NCBI GenBank assembly: GCA_021797795.1
Contig: JAJZZB010000010.1
Coordinates: 1 to 46,631 of the forward strand
Origin: Actinomycetes bacterium
GTDB lineage: Bacteria; Actinomycetota; Acidimicrobiia; Acidimicrobiales; Bog-793
Direction: 5' to 3'
DNA length: 46,631 nucleotides
Below the pieces are notes generated by a model. That model was given only the letters and a program-made list of their open reading frames with translations, was not told the DNA's origin and did not search any database. Each line of letters begins with the position of its first letter. Position 1 is the stretch's first letter. Made by a program: the position numbers and the translations under genes. Below, one piece after another: positions 7,586-15,903 of this stretch.

Positions 7586-8923
7586 GTGGAGACGGCCGTC
7601 GCGATCGTCGAGGACCGGCGCGACGCCGGAGGCGAGCTTGCAGGTGCTCTGGCTGGCCTGAGGGGCGAGGACGCGGTCGTGCTCGGGTTGCCCCGAGGCG
7701 GGGTCCCGGTGGCCTTCGAGGTCGCCCGGGGCCTCGGCACCCCTCTCGACCTCCTCGTCGCCGGAAAGCTCGGCGTGCCCTTCGAGCCCGAGCTCGGGGT
7801 GGGGGCGGTGGCTGAGGCCGAGGTGAGCGTCGACGACGAGAGCGTGGCACGTGACGCCGGGGTGTGCGAGGAGACGCTCGAGGAGGTCGAGGCACGCGAG
7901 CGGGCCGAGGTGGCGAGGCGCTCGGCCCGGCTGCAGGCGGTGCGACCGGAGGTGCCCGTCTCGGGGAGGACGGCGGTAGCCGCGGACGACGAGCTTGCCG
8001 CCGGCTCGATCGCGAGGGCGGCCTGCGCCCTGGCAAGGGCGAAGGGTGCCCGCCGGGTGGTGCTCGCCGTCCCGGTCGCCCCCGAGAGCGCGGCCGCCTC
8101 GCTCGAAGGCGAGGCCGACGGGGTGGTCGTCCTCGCCGAGCCGGCGTACGTCCTCGCAATCGGGCAGGTCTACCGGGACTTCTCCCAGACGAGCGACGCC
8201 GAGGTCCTCGCGCTGCTCTGGGAGTCACTCCCCGCCGAGACAGCGCCGGCCTCCTCCCCGGCGCCACGAGACCGGCCCGGCCTCGACGAGGAGGTCGAGG
8301 TCGTGGCCGCAGGGGTACACCTCGCCGGCAAGCTCGCCGTTTCGACCGAGGCGGCGGGCCTGGTCGTGTTCGCGCACGGCAGCGGGTCGGGCCGCCACAG
8401 CCCGCCCAACCGCCTCGTTGCCGGCGCCCTCTGGCAGGCGGGCTTCGGCACGCTGCTGATCGACCTCCTCACCCGCTCCGAGGCGCTCGACCGCTCCAAG
8501 GTGTTCGACGTCGAGCTGCTCCGCCGCCGTCTCGGCGAGGCGACCGTATGGCCTAAGGCGAGAGAGGAGAGGCGGAAGCGGGCGGTCGGGTACTTCGGGG
8601 CGAGCACCGGCGCTGCCGACGTCGCTCGACACGGTGCGGCGCCCGGGGCTCCGGTGGCGGCCGTCGTCTCGCGCCGGGGACGGCCCGATCTGGCCGGGCC
8701 GTGGCTGACCGAGGTGCGGGCGCCGACCCTGATCATCGTGGGCGGTGCGGACGACGTTGTGCTGCGGCTGAACCGCGATTTCGGCGGGCGGCTCGTGTGC
8801 CGAAACGAGCCCTCGGTCGTCCCGGGGGCGTCGCACCTGTTCGAGGGGTCCGGAACCCTCGAGGTGGTCGCCGGGCTCGCGACGGCGTGGTACATCGAGC
8901 ACCTCGCGAAGGAGGCACCATGA
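7586..8923 (+). CDS. Phosphoribosyltransferase / dienelactone-hydrolase fusion
   Basis: A 445-residue two-domain protein. Residues 1-215 are a phosphoribosyltransferase-like domain (VLGLPRGGVPVAFEVA, VAGKLGVP, YRDFSQTSDAEV). Residues 235-445 are an alpha/beta hydrolase of dienelactone-hydrolase type, with VVFAHGSGSGRHSPPN as oxyanion loop, Ser in GASTG, Asp in GGADD and His in GASHLF. The PRPP-binding loop, usually VDDGLATG, reads AADDELAAG, so transferase activity is doubtful. Such fusions are known from actinobacterial stress regions, with unproven substrates. Start is GTG; the stop overlaps the next start as ATGA. Confidence 0.85.
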   Translation: METAVAIVEDRRDAGGELAGALAGLRGEDAVVLGLPRGGVPVAFEVARGLGTPLDLLVAGKLGVPFEPELGVGAVAEAEVSVDDESVARDAGVCEETLEEVEARERAEVARRSARLQAVRPEVPVSGRTAVAADDELAAGSIARAACALARAKGARRVVLAVPVAPESAAASLEGEADGVVVLAEPAYVLAIGQVYRDFSQTSDAEVLALLWESLPAETAPASSPAPRDRPGLDEEVEVVAAGVHLAGKLAVSTEAAGLVVFAHGSGSGRHSPPNRLVAGALWQAGFGTLLIDLLTRSEALDRSKVFDVELLRRRLGEATVWPKAREERRKRAVGYFGASTGAADVARHGAAPGAPVAAVVSRRGRPDLAGPWLTEVRAPTLIIVGGADDVVLRLNRDFGGRLVCRNEPSVVPGASHLFEGSGTLEVVAGLATAWYIEHLAKEAP

Positions 8924-9720
8924 CGGCCACCGATCGGGGAGGCGGCGCGCACGACCCGGCGCCGGAGGTCACCGGCCGGGATCGGTCGTCGCTCGACGAG
9001 GCGGAGCTCGACGAGGAGTTCGCCGGGGAGGACCTCGAGGCCTTCGGCGAGCGGGAGGCGGCCGAGGTCGAGGAGGACGGCCGGCTCGAGCTCGAGCACC
9101 TGCTGGCGGGACGGCCACCCGACGAGACCCCGGACACGCTCGAGCCCGAGGAGCTCGAGGAGCGTCTCGAGACCCAGTCGGAGGCGGCGGAGGTCCTCTC
9201 GGTTCATGAGGAGTCGGCGCTCTGCGCTGGCCTGCTCGACGAGGAGGAGCTGGGCGGGGAGGCTGCCGAGGAGCTCGCCGACGAGCTCGAGGACGAGTGG
9301 GACGAGCAGGAGGGGGCCGCCGCCATGGTGCTCAGCACCGCCCGCCACCACCTGCTCGCCGAGCGGGCGCGCCTCGAGCGCCTCGCCGACGACTTCCGCA
9401 GCTCGGGGATGGGCGACAGGAGCGAGCGAGAGGACCTCGGCGAGCTGTCGGGCGTGGACCAGCACCCGGCGGACCAGGGGACCGAGACCTTCGACCGGGA
9501 ACGCGACCTGTCCATCCGCGAGCAGGTGGAAGGCGAGCTCGTCGAAGTCGACCGGGCGCTCCGCAAGCTGGCGGAGGGCAGCTACGGCCGGTGCGAGAGC
9601 TGCGGGCGGCCCATCCCGCTCGAGCGGCTCGAGGCCGAGCCGGCCGCCCGCTGGTGCCGGGAGGACCAGCGGGCGGTCGAGCAGGAGCTCTTCGGCGAGG
9701 TCCGGCGACTCTCCCCCTGA
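8920..9720 (+). CDS. TraR/DksA-type zinc-finger protein with long acidic N terminus
   Basis: A 266-residue protein. Residues 1-130 are a low-complexity, very acidic segment (runs such as LEPEELEERLE and DELEDEWDEQEG). The C-terminal 100 residues are DksA/TraR-like: a helical LSIREQVEGELVEVDRALRKL, then a zinc-finger YGRCESCGRPIPLERL and ARWCREDQ. Only three of the four usual Cys are present; the last CxxC reads CRED. The ATG at 8920 overlaps the previous stop by 4 bases and has GGAGG close upstream. DksA-like proteins bind RNA polymerase, so a role in transcription under stress is plausible. The function of the acidic half is unknown. Confidence 0.8.
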   Translation: MTATDRGGGAHDPAPEVTGRDRSSLDEAELDEEFAGEDLEAFGEREAAEVEEDGRLELEHLLAGRPPDETPDTLEPEELEERLETQSEAAEVLSVHEESALCAGLLDEEELGGEAAEELADELEDEWDEQEGAAAMVLSTARHHLLAERARLERLADDFRSSGMGDRSEREDLGELSGVDQHPADQGTETFDRERDLSIREQVEGELVEVDRALRKLAEGSYGRCESCGRPIPLERLEAEPAARWCREDQRAVEQELFGEVRRLSP

Positions 9721-9751
9721 GCGAGGAGGCGGCGGACATCCCTCGACGCGA

Positions 9752-9796
9752 CGAGGCCACCGATGCTGGAGCGGGGAGCCTGCATCGGTGGCCTCG
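9752..9796. terminator. Bidirectional hairpin between convergent genes
   Basis: CGAGGCCACCGATGC (9752-9766) and GCATCGGTGGCCTCG (9782-9796) form a perfect 15-base-pair stem with a 15-base loop. It sits in the 88 bases between the TraR gene (+) and htrA (-), which end facing each other, so it can stop both transcripts. There is no T-run, as is common in high-GC actinobacteria. Confidence 0.8.
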
Positions 9797-9808
9797 AACG
9801 GGAGGAGG

Positions 9809-11377
9809 CTAGACCGCCGGGCCTGCCATCAACGTGAGCGAGGCCGTGTGCCTGCCCCCCGATCCGCCGACCCAGGTGACCGAGACGGTCGTGCCCGGGT
9901 GCGCTCCGGTGAGCATCTTGCCGAGGGCGATGTAGCTGCTCACCTTCTTGCCGTTGAGGCCGATGATCACGTCACCCGAGCGGATGCCCGCCCGGGCGGC
10001 CGGTGAGCCGCCGAGCACCTGGAGGACCACGGCGCCGTAGTTGACCGGGAAGCTCGTCGACCCTCCGAAGGGTGAGGCGGACTGCTGCTCGGCCGTGGCG
10101 ATGCTCTCGACGTCAACGCCCATGATCCCGTGGGTCCCGAGGATGATCTGCGACGACGCCTTGTTCTGCTGGATCTTCGTCGCGATGCCGATCGCCCGGT
10201 CGATCGGGATGGCGAAGCCGATGTTGGAGGCCGACTGCGTGCTCGACCCGGTGGCGGCCGCTGTGTCCATCCCGATCACCTGCCCGGCCGCGTTGACGAG
10301 CGGGCCGCCCGAGTTGCCCGGGTTGATCGGCGCGTCCGTCTGGATGAGGCCGGTGAGGTGCTCGACGTTCCCCGAGCCGGCGTCGCTCGCCGTGATCGAC
10401 CGACCGAGGGCCGAGACGATCCCGCTCGTCACTGTCGGCGTCCCGCCGAGACCGAGGGCGTTGCCGATGGCGACGACGCCGTCGCCGACCGAGACGGTCG
10501 AGGAGTTGCCGATCGAGACGTGCGGCAGGCCGGAGGCACCCTCGAGCAGGACAAGGGCGACGTCGGCCGTCGGGTCGGCGCCGAGCACCTTCACCTGGTA
10601 GGTGGTCCCGGTGCCGTCCACCTGGGCGGTGATCTTCGTGGCGCCCTGGATGACGTGGTTGTTCGTGAGGACCTCGCCGTTGGAGGTGAGCACCATGCCG
10701 GTTCCCTCCGCCTCGGCATTCTGGGCACCGAGGACCGAGGTGATGTCGACCGTGGCCGGGTCGACGTTCTTCGCGATCCCGGCAACGTTGAGCTTGGTGG
10801 CGGCACTCGTCCCTGAGGACTGGGGCTGGGGGATCGGCTGGGTGGCGCGGTTGCTCGTGTTGGACGCCCGGCTCCCGAAGATGGCCCCAGCCGTGGCGGC
10901 ACCGGCGACGAGGACGGCTACTGCCGTGGCGGCGGCGATGATCCTCCCCCGCCGGCGGGGCGGCCCGCTCTCGCCCGGATGGCCGCCGGCTCCCGGGCCG
11001 TCGCCGAAGGCGGGCGGCGGGCCGTACCCGCCGTAGGGCGGAGGAGAGTAGCCGCCCTGAGCGGCGGCGCCGTAGGGCGGTGTCGCCGCTGAGCCCTGCT
11101 GGCCCGGCGCGTAGGGGGGCGTCACCCAACCGGGGGCCGGTTCCTGGCCGTAACCGCCAGGACCCACTGTCCACGGCGGCGGCGGGGCCGGTGGTGACGG
11201 CGGCGCCCAGTTGCCCTCGGGGAGGGGCTGCCACTTCGGTTGGGACGGCGGGGGCGGCGGGCCGCCGGCTCCCGGACCGGTGGGGTCGAGACCGGGGGCC
11301 GTGGGCCCCTCGCCGGCGCCCGCCTGCTCGTGCGGCTCGCCCGAGTTCTCGCTCGGATCGAAGGGGTTGTGGTCCAT
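9809..11377 (-). CDS. Membrane-anchored HtrA/DegP-type serine protease with PDZ domain
   Basis: A 522-residue S1C protease acting on misfolded proteins outside the membrane. Residues 1-140 are a cytosolic Pro/Gly/Tyr-rich tail, followed by RRRGR and one membrane helix (about 146-168). The trypsin-like domain has His in NNHVIQG, Asp in TADVALV and Ser in PINPGNSGGPLV. A PDZ domain follows (AGIRSGDVIIGLNGKKV). The ATG at 11377 is preferred over 11431 because AGGAG lies 7 bases upstream. An inverted TCTCAG repeat in the promoter recalls the MprA sites of mycobacterial pepD. The gene is single, ending at a shared terminator. Confidence 0.92.
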   Translation of the reverse strand: MDHNPFDPSENSGEPHEQAGAGEGPTAPGLDPTGPGAGGPPPPPSQPKWQPLPEGNWAPPSPPAPPPPWTVGPGGYGQEPAPGWVTPPYAPGQQGSAATPPYGAAAQGGYSPPPYGGYGPPPAFGDGPGAGGHPGESGPPRRRGRIIAAATAVAVLVAGAATAGAIFGSRASNTSNRATQPIPQPQSSGTSAATKLNVAGIAKNVDPATVDITSVLGAQNAEAEGTGMVLTSNGEVLTNNHVIQGATKITAQVDGTGTTYQVKVLGADPTADVALVLLEGASGLPHVSIGNSSTVSVGDGVVAIGNALGLGGTPTVTSGIVSALGRSITASDAGSGNVEHLTGLIQTDAPINPGNSGGPLVNAAGQVIGMDTAAATGSSTQSASNIGFAIPIDRAIGIATKIQQNKASSQIILGTHGIMGVDVESIATAEQQSASPFGGSTSFPVNYGAVVLQVLGGSPAARAGIRSGDVIIGLNGKKVSSYIALGKMLTGAHPGTTVSVTWVGGSGGRHTASLTLMAGPAV

Positions 11378-11456
11378 CGAATGCTCCTGTTCAGCGCCGG
11401 CGGGTGTCGGCGCCTTTCGGTTTCCTTCCATGATTCCCCGTCAAGCTGGGAGAAGT

Positions 11457-11482
11457 CTGAGACGCTCCTGGGGAGTTCTCAG
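11457..11482 (-). promoter_or_regulatory. Inverted CTGAGA/TCTCAG repeat upstream of htrA
   Basis: CTGAGA (11457-11462) and TCTCAG (11477-11482) face each other 14 bases apart, about 80 bases upstream of the htrA start. GCTCC/GGAGT inside can extend a weak hairpin, so it might also end the upstream LLM oxidoreductase transcript. TCTCAG half-sites are the core of the MprA box known from mycobacteria, which makes an envelope-stress operator possible. Confidence 0.35.
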
Positions 11483-11614
11483 GACTTGGCGACGCGTCAT
11501 CCCAGCTCATCGATCGGAACCGGCTCCGGACGGCTCCGGATGCGTGGCGGGGTTCTGGGAGAAGGGGGCGGACTCGGCAGCCGAGCGGCGGCTGTCGGCT
11601 CGAGGCGGTGTCGT

Positions 11615-12580
11615 TCACAGCCCCTTCAACGCCGGAAGCAGCTCCTTTTCCGCCCAGGTGAGGAAGCCCTCCTGGGCGTGGCCGATCTGGACGAGGGCGA
11701 GATGCGTGAAGCCGGCCTCGGCGAAGGCCCTCACTGCCTCGCGGTGGCGCTCGACGTCGGGACCGCAGGCGATGGACGCCTCGACGTCGTCAGGGCGCAC
11801 GAAGCGGCTGGCGGCCGCGAAGGCCTCCGGCCCGGGCAGGTCGGCGTTGACCTTCCAGCCGCCGGCGAACCAACGGAACTGGTCGTGAGCGAGCTCGACA
11901 GCACGCCGGCGATCCGCCGCGTAGCAGACCGGCAGCTGTCCGACCCGTGGCTTTCCCGCACCGCCGGCGGCGTCGAAGAGGTCGCCGAGGCTGGCGTCCG
12001 GCTCGACGGCGATCATGAGGTCCGCCCGCCGGCCGGCCAGGTCACAGGCGCGTGGGCCGCTCACGGCGATGCCGATGGGCACCGGGGTGGCGGGCGGGTC
12101 GAACAGCCGCGCCGCGTCCGCTGTGAAGTGACGCCCGTGGAAGCTGACCCGCTCACCCGCGAGCAGGCGGGCGATGATCTCGGTCGCCTCCTCGAGCATC
12201 TCGTGGCGGATCGAGACCGACGGCCAGCCGCGGCCGACCACATGCTCGTTCAGGTTCTCGCCCGCCCCGAGACCGAGAGTGAAGCGCCCCTCGGACAGCT
12301 CCTGGACGGTGGCGGCCTTCTGGGCCACGACCACGGGGTGGTAGCGGACGGTCGGGCAGGTGACGTAGGTCATGAGCGGGATCTGCTCGGTCGCCTGGGC
12401 GGCCGCCCCGAGCACGCTCCAGGCGTACGGCGAGTGCCCCTGGCTCTCCAGCCAGGGAGAGTAGTGGTCGCTGATCACCGAGAAGTCAAAGCCGGCTGCC
12501 TCGGCCCGCACCACGTCGCTCACGAGCTGTCGGGGCGGTGCCTGCTCGCACATCATCGTGTAGCCGATCTCGAGGGTCAC
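11615..12580 (-). CDS. F420-dependent LLM-class oxidoreductase
   Basis: A 321-residue luciferase-like TIM barrel of the family related to F420-dependent glucose-6-phosphate dehydrogenase (TIGR03557-like). Family features seen: the N-terminal strand EIGYTMMCEQ, FDFSVISDHYSPWLESQGHS, the TYVTCPTVRYHP strand, GRFTLGLGAGENLNEHVVG for cofactor phosphate binding, and the C-terminal HLALVQIG. It likely transfers hydride between an alcohol or aldehyde and F420; the substrate cannot be told from sequence. It lies 52 bases downstream of the PPOX-family gene on the same strand, another possible F420 or flavin protein, so the two may be co-transcribed. Confidence 0.88.
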   Translation of the reverse strand: MTLEIGYTMMCEQAPPRQLVSDVVRAEAAGFDFSVISDHYSPWLESQGHSPYAWSVLGAAAQATEQIPLMTYVTCPTVRYHPVVVAQKAATVQELSEGRFTLGLGAGENLNEHVVGRGWPSVSIRHEMLEEATEIIARLLAGERVSFHGRHFTADAARLFDPPATPVPIGIAVSGPRACDLAGRRADLMIAVEPDASLGDLFDAAGGAGKPRVGQLPVCYAADRRRAVELAHDQFRWFAGGWKVNADLPGPEAFAAASRFVRPDDVEASIACGPDVERHREAVRAFAEAGFTHLALVQIGHAQEGFLTWAEKELLPALKGL

Positions 12581-12632
12581 GCGGGACGACTACCCCTGCG
12601 GGGGGAGCGCCACGCCCGAGCAGACGAGCCCG

Positions 12633-13112
12633 TCAGGACAGCTTGCGGTGGTCCCAGCTGACGACGCGCCGCACGTGCAGCTTGGCGACGACCCGCTTGT
12701 TGAGCGTCGCCTCGACGACGGGCCGCTTCTCGTCGTCGTACGGCCCCTGGTAGCGCTCGTAGACGCTGATGCCGAGCTCGAGCCTCCTCCCGGGATCGTC
12801 CACCAGCTCGACCTCGCCGACGAGCTCCACCCCGCGCAGCTCGTCGTAGCGCTCGCCGGCCTCGACGAGCGCGGTCATCTCGGCGTTGCGCATCAAGTTG
12901 CGGGCCTTTTGGGACTTGGCCTTCGTCTCGATGGCGATGCAACCCTCGAGGAAGCCGTACCACATGGCGACGGCATGGATCGTCCCGTCGTGGTTGAGGG
13001 TGCACATCGTCATGTTGTGCCGCTCGGCGAGGAAGGCCTCGACCTCCTCGGCTGACATTCTGACCTGGGCGCGCTGGTTGACCCCGCGCCCGACCGGACC
13101 AGTCGAGCTCAT
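12633..13112 (-). CDS. Pyridoxamine 5'-phosphate oxidase (PPOX) family protein
   Basis: A 159-residue split-barrel flavin/F420-binding protein. The core is MSAEEVEAFLAERHNMTMCT, then LNHDGTIHAVAMWYGFLEG, IAIETKAKSQKARNLMRNAE and the VELVGEVELVDD strand. Members of this PPOX branch bind F420, FMN or haem, so the reaction is unknown. The ATG at 13112 is chosen over 13172: TACGAT lies about 7 bases upstream and fits a -10 box of a leaderless message, while the longer N terminus lacks conservation. A start at MSAEEVEAF is also possible. The SGNH lipoprotein gene starts 68 bases away on the other strand. Confidence 0.82.
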   Translation of the reverse strand: MSSTGPVGRGVNQRAQVRMSAEEVEAFLAERHNMTMCTLNHDGTIHAVAMWYGFLEGCIAIETKAKSQKARNLMRNAEMTALVEAGERYDELRGVELVGEVELVDDPGRRLELGISVYERYQGPYDDEKRPVVEATLNKRVVAKLHVRRVVSWDHRKLS

Positions 13113-13180
13113 GGCGCATCGTAGACTCACCTGTCCGTGGCGTCCGGACGTCTCGTGGCGTCCCGTGCTCACCCACGCCT

Positions 13181-13882
13181 ATGACCGCCCGCACCAGACT
13201 CCTGCGAGCCGGCCGCACCGCCGCTCTCGCCACCGCTGTCGTCTCCCTCGCCGCCTGCGGGTCCGCCGCCGCCGTGGGCTCCTCTCGCCCGGGGACGACC
13301 CGGGCGCCGGCGACCCGGGCGCCGGTGCCGTCCTCGACCTCCTGGCATGCCACGGCCACCTCGTCGTCGACCACCTCGCCGACGAGCACGACGGCGCCAG
13401 CGGCGCCGGGTCTCGTGAGGGGGCGGGTGACCGTCGTCGGTGACTCGGTGACGATCGACGCCGCCCCCGCCCTCGAGGCGCTCATCCCGCACTGCCGGGT
13501 CGTCGCCAGCGTGGGCGAGCAGTGGACGGCCGGCCTGTCCGAGCTCGAGCAGCTCCGCTCCGAGGGGCAGCTCGGCTCGGTGGTGGTCGTGGCGCTCGGG
13601 ACGAACGGCCCCGTCACCGCCGCCCAGTTCGCCGAGATGATGTCCGCCCTTTCGGGTGTAAGCCGTGTCGTGATCGTCACCAACCACGCGCCCGTCGCGT
13701 GGGAACAGGAGAACAACGCGATGTTCAGACAAGAGGTGCCCCGCTATCCAACCGCCCGGCTCGCCCACTGGAACGCCCTCGTCTCGGCGCACCCGCAGTG
13801 GCTCTACCCCGACGGCACACACATGCCGATCGGCGGCAGCGGGGCGCAGGCCTTCGCCGAGCTCGTGAAAGCGGTGCTGTAG
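13181..13882 (+). CDS. Secreted SGNH-hydrolase-like lipoprotein
   Basis: A 233-residue predicted lipoprotein. The signal peptide (RTRLLRAGRTAALATAVVSL) ends in the lipobox LAAC, with Cys at residue 26. A Ser/Thr/Pro-rich spacer follows to about residue 75. The SGNH fold begins at VTVVGDSVTIDA (Ser of block I near residue 89). It continues with VVALGTNGPV (block III) and ends with YPDGTHMPIGG, which supplies the catalytic Asp-x-x-His. This variant resembles the SGNH domain attached to acyltransferases, so it may hydrolyse or move acyl groups on envelope polymers. The next gene starts immediately after the stop. Confidence 0.8.
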   Translation: MTARTRLLRAGRTAALATAVVSLAACGSAAAVGSSRPGTTRAPATRAPVPSSTSWHATATSSSTTSPTSTTAPAAPGLVRGRVTVVGDSVTIDAAPALEALIPHCRVVASVGEQWTAGLSELEQLRSEGQLGSVVVVALGTNGPVTAAQFAEMMSALSGVSRVVIVTNHAPVAWEQENNAMFRQEVPRYPTARLAHWNALVSAHPQWLYPDGTHMPIGGSGAQAFAELVKAVL

Positions 13883-14872
13883 ATGCGGGCCGTGCTCGCC
13901 GCCGAGCCGGGCGTCGCCAACGGTGGTCTCGGCGAGATCGACGAGGCCGACCTCCCCGACGGGGACGTCACCGTCAAGGTTGCCTGGTCGAGCCTCAACT
14001 ACAAAGACGGCCTGGCGGTCACGGGCCGCGGCAAGGTGGTGCGGAGCTTCCCGATGGTCTGCGGCGTCGATCTCGCCGGCGTCGTCGTGCGGTCCGAAGC
14101 GCCCGGAGTCGAGCGCGGCGACGAGGTGATCGTGACGGGCTTCGGCCTCGGCGAGGAGCGCCACGGCGGCTATGGCGAGCTCGCCCGGGTCCGGAGCGAG
14201 TGGGTGGTGCCCATGCCCGCCGGGCTCGACATGAGGGCCGCGATGGCGATCGGGACCGCCGGGCTCACCGCCATGCTCTGCGTCCTCGCCCTCGAGGACC
14301 ACGGGCTCACGCCCGAGCGGGCGGGGGGCAGGCCGGTCGTCGTCACCGGGGCTGCCGGCGGCGTGGGGAGCGTGGCGGTCGCCCTCCTCGCCAAGCTCGG
14401 CCATGCCGTGACCGCCGCAACTGGCCGACCCGAAGAGGAGGCCTACCTGCGACGCCTCGGAGCGGGCGAGCTGATCGAGCGCCGCCAGCTCTCCGACGCC
14501 CCGGTGCGCCCGCTCGACAAAGAGCGCTGGGCGGGGGCGGTCGATGCCGTCGGCGGCACGACGCTCGCCACGGTCCTCCGCCAGACCGCCTACGGTGGTT
14601 GCGTCGCCGCCTGCGGCCTTGCCGGTGGGGCCGAGCTCTCGACGACGGTCCACCCCTTCATCCTCCGCGGCGTCGACCTCGCCGGCGTCGAGTCGGTGCG
14701 CTGCCCGATCCGAAGGCGGGTCGACGCCTGGGGCCGGCTCGCCTCCGACCTCGACCGGGACCTGCTTGACGAGATGACCGTCGAGGCCCCGCTCGAGGAC
14801 GTGCCGGGGCTGGCCGAGGAGATCCTCGCCGGCAGGACGCGTGGACGGGTGGTCGTGGCCGTCGCGGGCTAG
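13883..14872 (+). CDS. YhdH/AcuI-type zinc-free MDR reductase
   Basis: A 329-residue medium-chain reductase of the YhdH/AcuI branch, whose characterised members reduce acrylyl-CoA with NADPH. Seen: WSSLNYKDGLAVTG, the branch signature near residue 35; CGVDLAGVVVRSE; GFGLGEERHGGYGELARV; the Rossmann loop VVVTGAAGGVGSVAVALL near residue 155; and a TVHPFILRGVDLAGVES block near the end. No zinc ligands. It begins one base after the upstream stop (TAGATG) and is followed 2 bases later by the patatin gene, so the three are probably one transcript, although their functions do not obviously connect. Confidence 0.88.
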   Translation: MRAVLAAEPGVANGGLGEIDEADLPDGDVTVKVAWSSLNYKDGLAVTGRGKVVRSFPMVCGVDLAGVVVRSEAPGVERGDEVIVTGFGLGEERHGGYGELARVRSEWVVPMPAGLDMRAAMAIGTAGLTAMLCVLALEDHGLTPERAGGRPVVVTGAAGGVGSVAVALLAKLGHAVTAATGRPEEEAYLRRLGAGELIERRQLSDAPVRPLDKERWAGAVDAVGGTTLATVLRQTAYGGCVAACGLAGGAELSTTVHPFILRGVDLAGVESVRCPIRRRVDAWGRLASDLDRDLLDEMTVEAPLEDVPGLAEEILAGRTRGRVVVAVAG

Positions 14873-14874
14873 CC

Positions 14875-15903
14875 ATGCCGGTCTACGGTCTGCCGCCGAG
14901 CACCTACCGGGACGGCGGGGTCGCACGCCCCGAGCCTTCGTGGCCCCGCCGGCCGGTCGAGACCGCCGTCGTCCTCGGAGGCGGCGGCAACAAGGGAGCG
15001 GCCCAGGTGGGGATGATGCGGGCTCTCGTCGAGGTGGGTGTCGAGCCCGACCTCCTCGTCGGCACCTCGATCGGGGCGATCAACGGGGCCGCCTTCGCCG
15101 GGATGCCAACCCTCGACGGCGTCTACCTGGCGGCAGACGTCTGGCGCCGTCTGGCGGCGGCCGACGTCTTCCCCCGCCGCCGCTTCCAGGGGACCTGGCG
15201 CTTCCTCGACAAGCGCGCCTCGGTCTTCCCGACCGCCGGGCTGCGCTCGATCGTCGCCGGCTCGCTGCGCTTCGAGCGCCTCGAGGACGCGCCCGTCCCG
15301 CTGCTCGTCGTCGCCACCCGCCTCGAGGACGGAAAGGAGGAGTGGTTCACCCAAGGCCCCGCCCTCGATGCCATCATGGCCTCGGCCGCCCTGCCAGGTC
15401 TCTACCCGGCGGTCGAGATGGGTGGCTACCGCTACTTCGACGGGGGCGTCCTCGACAACGTCGCCCTGTCGGCGGCGCTGTCCTCGGGGGCCAGCCGCAT
15501 CTACGTCCTCCTGTGCGGCCGCGTCGATGCCGCCTCCCCCCGCTTCTCGCGCCCGTTCGAGGCGATGTTCGCCGCCTTCACCCTGGCGCTCGGCGCCCGG
15601 ATCCGACGTGAGCTCGCAGCCGTGCCGCCAGAGGTCGACGTCGTCGTCATCGAGCAGCCAGGCGCGGCCATCTTCGACCCGCTCGACTTCTCGCGGACCG
15701 ACGAGCTGATCGACAGCGGCTACCGGGCGGCGAGGGACGTGCTCGCCGAGTACGAGCGGGAGCGCCGCCTCGGCGCCGGCAGCGGCGAGCGGGGAGCCCG
15801 GGGGAGGCTGCGGCGCGTGACCACACGCCGCCGGACTCACGCCTCGAGCGGGCCGAATGCTGCCTCCCGGGCGGAGGAGCCCCCACTCGGGTCGATCGAG
15901 TAG
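14875..15903 (+). CDS. Patatin-like phospholipase family protein
   Basis: A 342-residue lipid acyl hydrolase. The oxyanion loop GGGGNKGA is near residue 35 and the nucleophile Ser in GTSIGAING near residue 65. The catalytic Asp lies in YRYFDGGVLDN near residue 190. The Ser-Asp dyad is complete, so it should cleave acyl esters of phospholipids. The last 50 residues are basic and low in complexity ([12 protein letters not shown]). The 3' end overlaps the convergent MBL-hydrolase gene by 67 bases. A role in membrane lipid turnover feeding the WS/DGAT enzymes is possible but only inferred. Confidence 0.88.
   Translation: MPVYGLPPSTYRDGGVARPEPSWPRRPVETAVVLGGGGNKGAAQVGMMRALVEVGVEPDLLVGTSIGAINGAAFAGMPTLDGVYLAADVWRRLAAADVFPRRRFQGTWRFLDKRASVFPTAGLRSIVAGSLRFERLEDAPVPLLVVATRLEDGKEEWFTQGPALDAIMASAALPGLYPAVEMGGYRYFDGGVLDNVALSAALSSGASRIYVLLCGRVDAASPRFSRPFEAMFAAFTLALGARIRRELAAVPPEVDVVVIEQPGAAIFDPLDFSRTDELIDSGYRAARDVLAEYERERRLGAGSGERGARGRLRRVTTRRRTHASSGPNAASRAEEPPLGSIE

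Noticed and set aside
13169-14926. 585-residue minus-strand ORF
   Set aside because: Shadow of the SGNH lipoprotein and AcuI-type genes, both of which have clear motifs on the plus strand.
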